64,000 nt of DNA from Betaproteobacteria bacterium (GCA_009779265.1 WREP01000009.1:1-64000); one strand, 5' to 3'; counted from the first letter of the stretch, positions 9,151 to 18,898 are shown. Translations and numbers: made by a program. Notes: a model not told the origin generated them from the letters alone.

Positions 9151-12100
9151 TGCATGATCTCCGAATCGCACGTGTCGCGCACGCGCTCCATGGTGGCCGT
9201 CAGCGTCGGCGTAATTTCGAGGCCGTCCAGCGCGCCCGGCTTCATGTGGGCCACATCCTTGGCCTCGCCGTCGACCACGATGGTGGTTTGCTCAAAGATG
9301 GCCGGCAGTTCCTGATAACAAGTGGCGCAGTCGGAACACTTGGCGATGTCCTGTTCGGCCAGCCAGATCGGCGCTCCGGCCGGTTTCGAGCCTCGTCCCG
9401 ATGCCGCCGCGCTTGCCGCCGGGACGGCTGGCGCCGGAGTGGCAGCGGGCGCGGCGACAACGGGCACGCCCACGCCGAAGCCCGGAATCGTCACCGCGCC
9501 CGGATCGTTGCTCGTGGCCAGCGCCGCCAGCGCGTGGGCGATGTCGTCGATGCCCTTGTCGCGTTCCGCCCTGGCTTCGGCCAAGTCATCGCGCAGGGCT
9601 TGCAGCGCCTGCTGCGCGTCCCTGGCCGTCAGCGCCGCGTCGCGCCCGGCCAGCCAGCGCAGCAACTGCCAGTTGCGCTGCCGGTCTTCCACCAGGTCGA
9701 CGATGCCTTGCGAGACGGAAAGCTTGATCAGGCGGCCGGCGGCATTAGTCGTCAGGATGTAGGGCGTGCGTTCGGCGCGGGCTTCCTCGGGCAAGTCGAC
9801 ATAGGCGACCACCGGTGTCGGCGTCGGCGCGTCGTCGGCCAGCGCCTTGAAGTGCAGGGCGAAGCGGATCTCGCCATAGGCGAAATCCGCCGGCGTGAAG
9901 GGGAGGGTCATTACCTGCGTCGCGCCAGACTCGTCCACGTATTTCAGGTTCTGCGTTGCCCAGGGCTGGTCGAGATCCGGGTTGCCGTCCAGCGACAGCC
10001 GCTCGGTCAGGGTCTTGCCCGCCGCCGGGTCGTGCACGAAGAGCGGCGCCATGCGTGAACGCATGGCCAGATCGGCCCGCTGATTGGCCAGGTCGTCGGC
10101 GAAACCCTGCTCGAAGCCGCAGGGCGTGTAGGCCAGCAGCAGGCCGGAGCCGCTCGGATAGGCGATGAGCCGGGCGGCGGCGGCGAAGAAGTGGGCGTGC
10201 TGGGCGGTCGACACGCTGGCGACGAAGACATCGGGGTGCAGCATGGCCATCAGGGCCAGTTCCTTGCGCCGCTCCTTCTTCCCCTTGTGGGCCTTGCCGA
10301 AGCGGGCCAGATCGGCGTTCTGGCCGGTGAACGAGGCCATCGAAGCCTGGCCGCCGGTGTTGGAATAACCGCCGGTATCGAGGACGAGCATCTTGATCGG
10401 GGCCTGGCTGGCCAGCACCCGCGACAGGGCGCCGAAGCCGATGTCGAAGGCCGCGCCGTCGCCGGAAATGGTCAGCACCATGGGCAGGCCGTCCAGCTCC
10501 TCGTTGCTGAAATCGCGCCAGTCCAGAGTGGCGAGCGCCTTGTCGGCGGCTTCGTCATAGGCGTCGGCCAGTTCCAGCGCCGCCGTGCGGCGGGCCTTGA
10601 CCTCGGTTATGTAGAGCGTGACCAGACCCTCGAAGATGCCCACGGCGGATGCCTGCGCGTCCTGGAACAGGGAGTTGAGCCAGGGCTGGGTGAAGGGATT
10701 GGCCGGGAAGGTCGAGCTGTAAACCGAGGAGCAGCCCGTCGAGTTCACCACCACCAGCGATGACGGGCCGCGGCCGGTCGAGCCGGCCTCGCAAGTCCAC
10801 AAGCTGGCTTCCAATTGCGCGATGGTGGCGCGGATGCGCTCGGCGCGCTCGCCCTTGAGCGCACCGACCTTGCTGGTCAATTGGTAGATCAGGGATTCCA
10901 GTTCGCCGATGCGCCGCCGCTTTTTCTCGGCGCCGGCCGTCTCGGCCAGAGCCGTCAGCAGATGGGTGGCGGTGACCTCGCCGCAGCCCCGGCAGGCGCC
11001 GTGACCGCCCGTCAGCCCGTAATAGCTGTTGTGATCCATGAGGATGCGCTTGGCGTCGCCGCCGGGGCTGGCCGCTCCCGCCATGAAGCGGGACGGCGTA
11101 TTCGGCAATTGCGTGAGGCGGGCGAAAACGCCTTCCAGGGTTTCCAGCAGAGCCTCGTCCTGCGCCACGGCGGTGAGCGCGCCCGGCCCGCAGACCTCGA
11201 CGCATTGCAGACAGCCGGTGCACTTCCAGGGGTCGATGACGACGGAGTACATGCCGCCCGAGCCGGCTTCCTTCTTCTCCATCAGGTCGAAGATGGGCCT
11301 CGGCCGGCCGACGGGGAAGGCCGCGATCTCGGCGATGATGGCTTCCAGATGATCCGGGGCCACGCTCGGGATGACCCCGGCGGCGGCGCGCACGACGTCG
11401 GCGAATTTCTTGTCCTTGGCGTCGCCGGACAGCGCCGCGCGCGCCTTGTCGGCCCAGGCTGGTGCGAAGCCCAGCAGGTAGTTCTTGTGCTCGTCTTGCA
11501 GTTGGGCGGCGCGGATGGCGCGCTCCAGCAACACCGCGATCTCATGCGCCTGGTTGGGAATGGCCGAATCGGGGCAAGCCAGGGCGCATTCGAGGCAGGC
11601 GGTGCAGGCGTCGATGTCCACCACCGGCACATTGCGGCGGAAAAGCCCCTTGTTTTTGGCAGCGCCCGTGCCGCTGGGGATGAAGGTGCCCATGCCCGGC
11701 AGGGCGGGCGCCTGATTTGCCCAACCCTCGCGGAAGGGGCGGCCGGCCATGTCGTCGAAATAGGCCGGGTCGTGCAGCCCGCAGGGGGCGCAGCCGGCCG
11801 AGGGCATCAGGCGGGCGGAGAGAATCGGCGTTTTTATCGTGGCGGCGGCGTCGGCTTTGGCGTATTCCGGCTGGCTATAGTCGACCGCCTGGGTGTGCTC
11901 GATGGCGTCTTCGATGACGGCCATGTTGGCATCCACCACGGCGGAACCCTTGGCGCCGAATTTCTTTTGCATCTCCTTCCTGGCCAGTTTTTTCGCCGCC
12001 TCGTGGTCGGCGCCGCCGGTCACCCGATCAACATGGCCAATGATGGCGCCGATGAAGGCGATGCCCATCATGCGGGTTTCCAGGGAGGGATCGGGGGCGT

Positions 12101-14099
12101 TGGCCTTGGCGACGGCAAAGGCGTCGATGACGAAGAAGTGGATGTTCTTGTCGCGGATTTCCTGGCGCGCGTAGGGCGGCAGGGCCTTCCAGGCGGCTAG
12201 CGGCGACTGGTCGGTCTGCATGATGAAGGTGCCGCCGGGAACCAGACCACGCAGCGGGCGGTCGTGTTCGAAAACCTTGTGATCGGGCGAGATGACGACT
12301 TCGACATCCTCCAGGGCGTTATTGGTAAACAACACCGGCTCCGGGGAGAGGGTGATGTAGAAATTGGTGGCCGCGCCTGATTTTTCCGAACCGTACTTGG
12401 GGGCCGATTTCGAGTGCATCTTGAGCATCGACGCGAGCATGTCGGTCAACAGCTTGCCCGTCGCCACCGTGCCGTAGCCGCCGACCGAGTGGAAGCGGAT
12501 GCGCAGCGCCGCCGCCGGCAGCAGGCCGGGCGGGTTATCCCCGGTCGCCAGAGTCATCAGCTCGGTTTCCGGGTAGGCGGCGCGCAGGCGATCCTGCAAG
12601 GCGGCCAGCGCCGGGGTGGCCGGATTGTCGACGAAGAAGCGGGTGCCGACGTAGATCAACGGCGCTTTCGGCCCGTCGAGCATGTTCTGCACCACGGCCA
12701 CGATGTCGCGCGGCTGCACATCGTGCGAGCCGAGGCCGATGATCGCCGTCGTCAGCGTCACCTTGGCCGACGAGGCGCCGGACTCGAACAGCGCCCGCTT
12801 GACGGCGTAGGTCAGTTGGGTGTCCTCCGAGCGCTCCAGGATGGTGACTTGGCGGGCGTTACCGATGGCGGCGACCAGTTCCTCGGTGGGGAAGGGCGCG
12901 AGCAGCTTGACCGAGATAACCGCCACCTTGAGTCCCTGCTTCTCGAAATACGGCAGGAGAGCGCGGGCGTCATGGGTGATCGAGCCAAGGCCGATGAGCG
13001 CCACGTCGGCATTTTTGGCGCCGTACTTGTGCACGGGAGCATAGCTGCGGCCGGTCAGGCTGGAATATTCCTCCATCGCCTGACGCACCAATTGCGGCAC
13101 GGCAGAGGTGAAGTGGGTGCGGTGGTCGGCGGCGCCAGCCTGGAAATCGGGCTGGTTCTGCACCGTGCCGGTGAGGCCGGGGTTGTTGGGATCGACGATG
13201 GCTGGCACGCGCTGGCGGCTGCCCTTCTGCCACGCGCCTTTCCAGGCGCGCTTCCAGGCGGCGCGCTGGGCTTCGGGCAGCGCGGCCTTGGCCGCCAGGG
13301 CGGCCTCGTTGTCTGCCTCGATGGCGTCGGCGTTGGCGGCGAGGTAAGCCTTCACGGCGGCGACATTGTCGCCGCCAAGCGCATCGCGGCGGGCGTCCAC
13401 CCAGCGGCTCAGATAATCGACGCGGCCCTTGGCGCCGAAAAGCACCTCCTGGGCCACGGTCGGGCAGGGGATGCGGCCCAGGGGATCGCCGATGTAATTC
13501 TTGAGCAGTTCCGGTTCGGGCAGGAGCACTTCGCTCATGACGTGGCTGGTGGCGAAGCCGTCCATGGCATTGGCGATCGGCACCAGGGTCAGGGAGGTCG
13601 CGCGGTAGGCGATGGCCGCCAGATCGGCCGTCTCTTGCGGATCGGAGCCGAAAAGAACGGTATAGCCGGCGGGCAGCAGGGAATAAACGTCGTCATGGCC
13701 GGCCATGACGTTGAGCGAATGGCGGGTGACCACGCGCGCGGCCACATGCAGCACGAAACCGCCAATCGTCTTGTAGGCGGTGACATAGTGGGATTCCAGG
13801 GCGTACAGGATGCCCTGGGCGGAACTGGCGTTGGAGATGAAATTGCCGCCCAGCAAAGCCGCGCCCAGAGCGCCGGACTGGGCGGAATGCTCGCCCTCCG
13901 CCTCGACGAAGAAGGGATGCTTGCCCCAGACGTTGATCGCCCCCTCGGCGCGCGCCGCCTCGAAAATCTCCGATATCTCGGTGGATGGCGTGATGGGGAA
14001 ACCGATCACCCCGCCGCACACATGTCGCATCACATAGGCAACGGCGCCATTACCGTTGATTACATCCGGGATACCGGGATACGCGGGCTTTTGTTTCAT
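9147..14099 (-). CDS. Pyruvate (2-oxoacid):ferredoxin oxidoreductase, single-chain NifJ type with C-terminal CxxC-xxC extension
   Basis: Domain order of PFOR: pyrimidine-binding N-terminus (GNGAVAYVMRHVCGGVIGFPITPSTEISE), gamma domain, two 4Fe-4S motifs (CTACLECALACP, CTGCLQCVEVCGP), TPP domain (GACRGCGE, GDGAAFDIGFGALSR), unusual tail (CSDCATCYQELPAIF). Confidence 0.92.
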   Translation of the reverse strand: MKQKPAYPGIPDVINGNGAVAYVMRHVCGGVIGFPITPSTEISEIFEAARAEGAINVWGKHPFFVEAEGEHSAQSGALGAALLGGNFISNASSAQGILYALESHYVTAYKTIGGFVLHVAARVVTRHSLNVMAGHDDVYSLLPAGYTVLFGSDPQETADLAAIAYRATSLTLVPIANAMDGFATSHVMSEVLLPEPELLKNYIGDPLGRIPCPTVAQEVLFGAKGRVDYLSRWVDARRDALGGDNVAAVKAYLAANADAIEADNEAALAAKAALPEAQRAAWKRAWKGAWQKGSRQRVPAIVDPNNPGLTGTVQNQPDFQAGAADHRTHFTSAVPQLVRQAMEEYSSLTGRSYAPVHKYGAKNADVALIGLGSITHDARALLPYFEKQGLKVAVISVKLLAPFPTEELVAAIGNARQVTILERSEDTQLTYAVKRALFESGASSAKVTLTTAIIGLGSHDVQPRDIVAVVQNMLDGPKAPLIYVGTRFFVDNPATPALAALQDRLRAAYPETELMTLATGDNPPGLLPAAALRIRFHSVGGYGTVATGKLLTDMLASMLKMHSKSAPKYGSEKSGAATNFYITLSPEPVLFTNNALEDVEVVISPDHKVFEHDRPLRGLVPGGTFIMQTDQSPLAAWKALPPYARQEIRDKNIHFFVIDAFAVAKANAPDPSLETRMMGIAFIGAIIGHVDRVTGGADHEAAKKLARKEMQKKFGAKGSAVVDANMAVIEDAIEHTQAVDYSQPEYAKADAAATIKTPILSARLMPSAGCAPCGLHDPAYFDDMAGRPFREGWANQAPALPGMGTFIPSGTGAAKNKGLFRRNVPVVDIDACTACLECALACPDSAIPNQAHEIAVLLERAIRAAQLQDEHKNYLLGFAPAWADKARAALSGDAKDKKFADVVRAAAGVIPSVAPDHLEAIIAEIAAFPVGRPRPIFDLMEKKEAGSGGMYSVVIDPWKCTGCLQCVEVCGPGALTAVAQDEALLETLEGVFARLTQLPNTPSRFMAGAASPGGDAKRILMDHNSYYGLTGGHGACRGCGEVTATHLLTALAETAGAEKKRRRIGELESLIYQLTSKVGALKGERAERIRATIAQLEASLWTCEAGSTGRGPSSLVVVNSTGCSSVYSSTFPANPFTQPWLNSLFQDAQASAVGIFEGLVTLYITEVKARRTAALELADAYDEAADKALATLDWRDFSNEELDGLPMVLTISGDGAAFDIGFGALSRVLASQAPIKMLVLDTGGYSNTGGQASMASFTGQNADLARFGKAHKGKKERRKELALMAMLHPDVFVASVSTAQHAHFFAAAARLIAYPSGSGLLLAYTPCGFEQGFADDLANQRADLAMRSRMAPLFVHDPAAGKTLTERLSLDGNPDLDQPWATQNLKYVDESGATQVMTLPFTPADFAYGEIRFALHFKALADDAPTPTPVVAYVDLPEEARAERTPYILTTNAAGRLIKLSVSQGIVDLVEDRQRNWQLLRWLAGRDAALTARDAQQALQALRDDLAEARAERDKGIDDIAHALAALATSNDPGAVTIPGFGVGVPVVAAPAATPAPAVPAASAAASGRGSKPAGAPIWLAEQDIAKCSDCATCYQELPAIFEQTTIVVDGEAKDVAHMKPGALDGLEITPTLTATMERVRDTCDSEIMQ

Positions 14100-14173
14100 C
14101 TGGGCACCTTTCCTTTGCTGGCGGGTTTCGCCACTTGGTAAGCTGTGAATCGAAATATCTTAGCAGGTTGGAG

Positions 14174-14455
14174 CTATCTCTCTTTTTGGGGTATTGCCTG
14201 ATGCCAGCCGCGCTTGTTCTGGTAGGCGGCGATGGTTTTGTGGATCAGTTCGAGCCGTTGCTGCGAATCGGCCGAGACGCAGCTCAGATTCAGATTGAGC
14301 GCCGTGAAACCCATGGCCCCATTGCAGGTTTCATCGGGTTTTTCGTGGTTCGGCATGAATATGCCGAGCGCGACGAAAGCGATCGCCCCGATGAGTAACA
14401 GGGTGAGCTTGAGTCTTGAAGATCGGATGATGATGGGCGTCACGAAGGCGTACAT
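14174..14455 (-). CDS. Hypothetical small membrane-anchored protein
   Basis: 93 aa with one hydrophobic helix LTLLLIGAIAFVALGIF; no family recognised. Antisense ORF overlaps. Confidence 0.45.
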   Translation of the reverse strand: MYAFVTPIIIRSSRLKLTLLLIGAIAFVALGIFMPNHEKPDETCNGAMGFTALNLNLSCVSADSQQRLELIHKTIAAYQNKRGWHQAIPQKER

Positions 14456-14755
14456 TACCGCATTCGCCGGGGTGTCATCCAGCGCGCCGGCCGCGCCATG
14501 GCGATGGGCTTGTTCGGGGTCATGGCAAAATCATGGCGAAAAATTTCCGACTCTGGCCGCTGATCTCGCACCCATCCTGGGATGCTCTGCACCAGTTGAG
14601 CGGCAAGGGTGCGCAACTGCTTGTCCTTGTTTGACGATTGCTTATGTGAAATACGTTCATGCGATTGCCCACGGCAGTGGACAAAACGCGCCGTGAACAG
14701 CATTCTAGCGGCTGTTTGCCGCTCCTCTCTGGCCGTTGAAAAATAGGTAAAAACC

Positions 14756-16753
14756 ATGAATCTTGCCGACTTGCTGCGATTCGGACACATTGCCATACAG
14801 TGTCATGACAACCCTGACGCCGACGCCATTGCCGCCGGTTTCGGGCTGTATTCCTATTTCACGGCCAGAGGGATCAAAGCCGTGCTTTTCCATGGCGGGC
14901 GCGCGCCGGTGACCAAGCCCAATCTGGTGAAAATGCTGGCCCTCTGCGATATTCCCCTGGAGCATTACCCGGAAAGCCGCGATTGGCCGGGCCTGCTCAT
15001 CACCGTGGATTGCCAGCACGGGGCGGGCAACGTGTCGCCCATGCGCGGCGCCGAGGTGGCTGTCATCGATCACCATATCCAGGAATGCCCGATGCCGGCC
15101 CTGTACGACATTCGCCCCTATCTTGGCGCTTGCTCGACCCTGGTTTGGCTCCTGATGCGGGAAGCGGGCTTTTGCCTTGAGGAAATCGGGCCGGAGCGGG
15201 GCGCGACCCTGCTGACCGCCTTGTACTATGGATTGCTTACCGACACCGGCGGTTTTGCCGAGGTCAGGCACCCGCTGGACCGCGATCTGCGTGATCAGGA
15301 TGGAATCGTCGAGCGGATCATCAAGACGCTCAGAAGCTCCAATTTGTCGCTGGAAGATTTGTCCATTGCCTCTTCCGCCCTGGTCGAATTGCGCTTCGAT
15401 CCCCAAGGCAGTTTCGTTCTGGTCGGCGCGCGGCCCTGCGATCCCAACATCCTGGGCTTCATCAGCGATCTCGTCCTGCAAGTGGATACCGTGGATATCG
15501 TCGTGGTTTACTGCGAAACGCCGGGAGGCATCAAATATTCCGTGCGTTCCATCGCCCGGGATTGCAAGGCTTCCGATCTGGCGGCCTGGATCGCCGCCGA
15601 TGGACTCGGTTCCGGCGGCGGTCACGCGGAAAAAGCCGGGGGTTGGATCAGCGGACGCAACTTCGCCGAGCGCATGCCGAACCTCGAACCCGTGGACTAT
15701 TTCGACCGTCGGCTGCGCGAATACCGGGCTGCCTATACCATCATCGACAGCACAGCCGCGCCTCGCGCGGAAGGCATGCTTTCCGAAGCGACTCGGGCGC
15801 GGCGCTATACGAAGCGTCCCCTGCGTCTGGCCTATGTGCCCGCCGAGGCGCTGCCGCGCGGCTCCTCGCTGCAAATCCGCATGCTCGAAGGCGACATCAG
15901 TCTTGCCGCCGGGCCGGACACCTACCTGATGATTGGACTGCTGGGCGAGGTCTATCCCATCTCCCGCGCTGTCTTCGATAGCGTCTACCGCCCTGTGGAC
16001 GCCCCTCTGCAACTGGCCCTGCCATACATGCCCACCGTTCTGGACAAAACGACGGGAATCCGCCTGCGCTTGGACAACATGGCCCGCTCTTGCCTCCGCC
16101 TGGGCGGCGGCGCCGTGCGCGCGGCGCCCCTGGAGCAGGGCGTCAAAGTTTTCACCCGCTGGGATCCGGACAATTATTTCAAGGGAGAAAAGGACGATTG
16201 GCTTGTCTGGTCGGAAGAAGATCCGACGGATATCTACATCGTCACGGCGGCGCTCTTTCCGCTGCTGTACGCTGAAGAAAACGCCGAAACGGACGATGGC
16301 GGCGAAGTGCGCAACTACGATGGCATCGACGTGGCCGCGCAACCCGGCGCCGTGCGGGCGCGGAAAAAACCGCTCACGGTGACCGTGCGTTTCGCGCGCC
16401 AAGCTGGCGTCGCCGCCACGCGCGAAGGTCCCGTGCCCTACGCCATCGGCGATGCTCTGATCACCGGCGTCAGCGGTGAAACATGGCCCGTGCGCCCGGA
16501 GCATTTCGCTGCCGCCTACGCGCCCCAGCCGCCAGTGCAAGCTGGAGAGGACGGCGTCTATCAGGTGCGCCCCATCGAAGTTGATGCCCTTTGCATGCCC
16601 GCCATCTTTTGTCTCAGCCTGAAAAACGGCGGCTTGCTCTGGGGGCATCGCGGCGACTGGCTGATGCAGTACGGCAAGGGTGATTACGGCATTGTCGACG
16701 CGGGGGTTTTTACCGCAACCTATGAAATTTCGCGCGGCCCGGAAAAGTCATGA
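14756..16753 (+). CDS. DHH/DHHA1-family phosphoesterase with a C-terminal array of GDWLV-like repeats
   Basis: DHH motifs: DNPDADAIAAG, VIDHHIQ, LLTDTGG; DHHA1 motif DGLGSGGGHAEKAGG; the C-terminal ~320 aa show four repeats of pattern GD(W)L(V/M)...(Y/W)(P)(I/V)...F...Y. Confidence 0.85.
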   Translation: MNLADLLRFGHIAIQCHDNPDADAIAAGFGLYSYFTARGIKAVLFHGGRAPVTKPNLVKMLALCDIPLEHYPESRDWPGLLITVDCQHGAGNVSPMRGAEVAVIDHHIQECPMPALYDIRPYLGACSTLVWLLMREAGFCLEEIGPERGATLLTALYYGLLTDTGGFAEVRHPLDRDLRDQDGIVERIIKTLRSSNLSLEDLSIASSALVELRFDPQGSFVLVGARPCDPNILGFISDLVLQVDTVDIVVVYCETPGGIKYSVRSIARDCKASDLAAWIAADGLGSGGGHAEKAGGWISGRNFAERMPNLEPVDYFDRRLREYRAAYTIIDSTAAPRAEGMLSEATRARRYTKRPLRLAYVPAEALPRGSSLQIRMLEGDISLAAGPDTYLMIGLLGEVYPISRAVFDSVYRPVDAPLQLALPYMPTVLDKTTGIRLRLDNMARSCLRLGGGAVRAAPLEQGVKVFTRWDPDNYFKGEKDDWLVWSEEDPTDIYIVTAALFPLLYAEENAETDDGGEVRNYDGIDVAAQPGAVRARKKPLTVTVRFARQAGVAATREGPVPYAIGDALITGVSGETWPVRPEHFAAAYAPQPPVQAGEDGVYQVRPIEVDALCMPAIFCLSLKNGGLLWGHRGDWLMQYGKGDYGIVDAGVFTATYEISRGPEKS

Positions 16754-17703
16754 CGCACGACATTTTTGTAAGCTATTCCACCCGGGACAAGCTGTTCGCC
16801 GACGCGCTCGTGCACCGGCTGGAAAAAGCCGGCTACCGCTGCTGGTATGCGCCGCGTGACATCGCGGCGGGCGTCGCTTGGCCCCAGGCCATCAGCCAGG
16901 CCATACGCGAGATTCCTCTCATGCTGCTGGTTTTTTCCGGCGCCTCCAACAGTTCGGACGAAATTTCCCGCGAATTGACCTTGGCTTCCAGCAATAAACG
17001 CATCGTGCTGCCGGTGCGCATCGAGAATGTCCTGCCTGGCGCTGGGCTGGAATATCACCTGGCCGATCGGCATTGGCTGGATGTTTTCGGTCTCGAAGAA
17101 GAAGCGGCCATCAATCGCGTGCTGGAAGGACTGGCGAGTTACGCCCCCATTTTCGCCGCCGCGCGTCCCGACGAGACGCCCGCGCCAGCCCCCGCCGCGC
17201 CATCTCCGGATTCGCCATCGCGGTCGCGCGGCCTGTGGATACTGTTGGCCTCTTTGCTGCTCATACTGCTCGTCGGCGCGCTCGCCTTTTGGTTTGAACG
17301 CGCGCCCGATGACACGGACGCCCTCAGCCTGCACGAACCGCCCTCCCTGGTTCACTACGTCAACGACAACCTGTCCATCGCCGCGCATACTCTGCGCCTG
17401 AACCCGTCGCCCGATTCACCGCTGCCGCAATATCTCGTCACGCTCACCGGCATCGGCGAGCCTTTTGATGGCCACATCTTTCTCTGCCAGCAGCGGGAGA
17501 AAAACAATACCTTGCGCTTTGACGCCACCATTGACGATCGGTCGTTTGTCCTGCTCATCGTGGATCACAGGGGGCGGGGCATGATCTACCAACCCGGTAG
17601 CGCGCGGGAATACCCCGTCCTGCTTTCGCCACGGGATAATAACGCCGCGAGCGCCCGGCATATGCTCAAGATGTACCGGCAAGGCAAACGGTGGACGGAA
17701 TGA
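16750..17703 (+). CDS. TIR-domain protein with one transmembrane helix and a C-terminal extracytoplasmic domain
   Basis: HDIFVSYSTRDKLFADALVHRLEKAGYRCWYAPRDIAAGVAWPQAISQAIREI...SNSSDEISREL...LEYHLADRHWLDVF (bacterial TIR_2 pattern); TM WILLASLLLILLVGALAFWF; ATGA overlap with the DHH gene. Confidence 0.9.
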   Translation: MTHDIFVSYSTRDKLFADALVHRLEKAGYRCWYAPRDIAAGVAWPQAISQAIREIPLMLLVFSGASNSSDEISRELTLASSNKRIVLPVRIENVLPGAGLEYHLADRHWLDVFGLEEEAAINRVLEGLASYAPIFAAARPDETPAPAPAAPSPDSPSRSRGLWILLASLLLILLVGALAFWFERAPDDTDALSLHEPPSLVHYVNDNLSIAAHTLRLNPSPDSPLPQYLVTLTGIGEPFDGHIFLCQQREKNNTLRFDATIDDRSFVLLIVDHRGRGMIYQPGSAREYPVLLSPRDNNAASARHMLKMYRQGKRWTE

Positions 17704-17854
17704 ACGAAATTTTGTGCGCTTTTCATTCAAATGCCAAACAGGATAAAATCCGCGTGGCATTCTTTTGGAGATAAGGTTTTCAACCCTGTTGGCAGGTTGA
17801 GAAAATGCCCCGGCTTCATTGAGCGCAAGAAAATCTGATGAAAGAGGTGCGTGT

Positions 17855-18871
17855 ATGTCGAGCAATGTGAATTATTCGAGAGCATACGATGTGTTCGTGT
17901 CTTACCGCAGGGACGGCGGCGAGACGATGGCGATCTTGATACGCGATCGCCTTGCGTCGAAAGGTTTCAATGTTTTTCTTGACGTCGAGAGTCTGAACTC
18001 GGGAAATTTCAACACGAAACTGCTCCAGGTAATCGAAAGTTGCAATGACTTTGTCGCGGTTCTCTCGCCGGGCGCCCTGGATCGCTGTGCCAACGAGGAT
18101 GATTGGGTGAGGGCCGAGATAGCGCACGCGATCAAACACAATAAAAATATAGTTCCCATCATGCTGCGCGGTTTCGAATGGCCAGAACATCTGCCGGAGG
18201 ATATCGCGGATCTGCCGATGAAAAACGGCGTTAACGCGAACAACAATGAATATTTCGACGCCGCCATTGACAGACTGACCGAAAAGTTTTTATTGTCAAA
18301 GCCGATGAAGCTTTTCGACAAGATAAGCCTCTTTGCGAAGAATGCGGTTGACAAGACAAGCGAGGTTATCGAATCCGCGAAGATAAACGAGAAGATCAGC
18401 GAGAGCAGAAGGAAATTTTCGGAAACAAAGACACAGTTCGGCGACATGGTGGATGTTTCGAAGTTAAATACGAGGATCAGCGATAGTAAATACAGAGTAA
18501 ACAATATCAAGCAAAAACTCGGTGATTATTACTGGGGAAAATACAAAGAAGGCGTCGCGCTTGATGCCGAGGCGGATAAACTTTGCGCCGCGATCAAGGA
18601 CGAAGTCGAATTGATCGACGAATGTAATCGCGAGATTCAAAAAATAAAAAAGATACCCGAAACAGGTAACGCGGCGAAACCGGCGGAAGATATAAAATGC
18701 GCGGAATGCAGCGCGATTCTGCCCTCGGATGCGAAATTCTGTCCCGAATGTGGTGCAGTGGCCGCAGTCAAAGCGCCTGAGCCAGCCCCGGAAGTTGTAC
18801 TTTGCAGCAACTGCGGCGCGCAAATTTCGAGTGACAGAAAATTTTGCCAGGAATGCGGAACCAGGCTGTGA
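17855..18871 (+). CDS. TIR-domain protein with coiled linker and C-terminal double zinc ribbon
   Basis: AYDVFVSYRRDGGETMAILIRDRLASKGFNVFLDVESLNSGNFN...FVAVLSPGALDRCANEDDWVRAEIAHAIKHNKNIVPIMLRGFEWP; C-terminus CAEC...CPECG and CSNCG...CQECG. Start ATG 17855 with AGAGG upstream. Confidence 0.9.
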   Translation: MSSNVNYSRAYDVFVSYRRDGGETMAILIRDRLASKGFNVFLDVESLNSGNFNTKLLQVIESCNDFVAVLSPGALDRCANEDDWVRAEIAHAIKHNKNIVPIMLRGFEWPEHLPEDIADLPMKNGVNANNNEYFDAAIDRLTEKFLLSKPMKLFDKISLFAKNAVDKTSEVIESAKINEKISESRRKFSETKTQFGDMVDVSKLNTRISDSKYRVNNIKQKLGDYYWGKYKEGVALDAEADKLCAAIKDEVELIDECNREIQKIKKIPETGNAAKPAEDIKCAECSAILPSDAKFCPECGAVAAVKAPEPAPEVVLCSNCGAQISSDRKFCQECGTRL

Positions 18872-18898
18872 GCTTCAGAATCCGCTTCGCCAAGCGGC

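Noticed and set aside
6784-12200. Long plus-strand ORFs (6784-8652, 10815-12200)
   Set aside because: Antisense to the Nfn-like and PFOR genes, which carry clear motifs; shadow ORFs.
14705-16648. 647-aa minus-strand ORF opposite the DHH gene
   Set aside because: Lacks recognisable motifs, whereas the plus strand has all DHH/DHHA1 motifs and an ATGA-coupled TIR gene.
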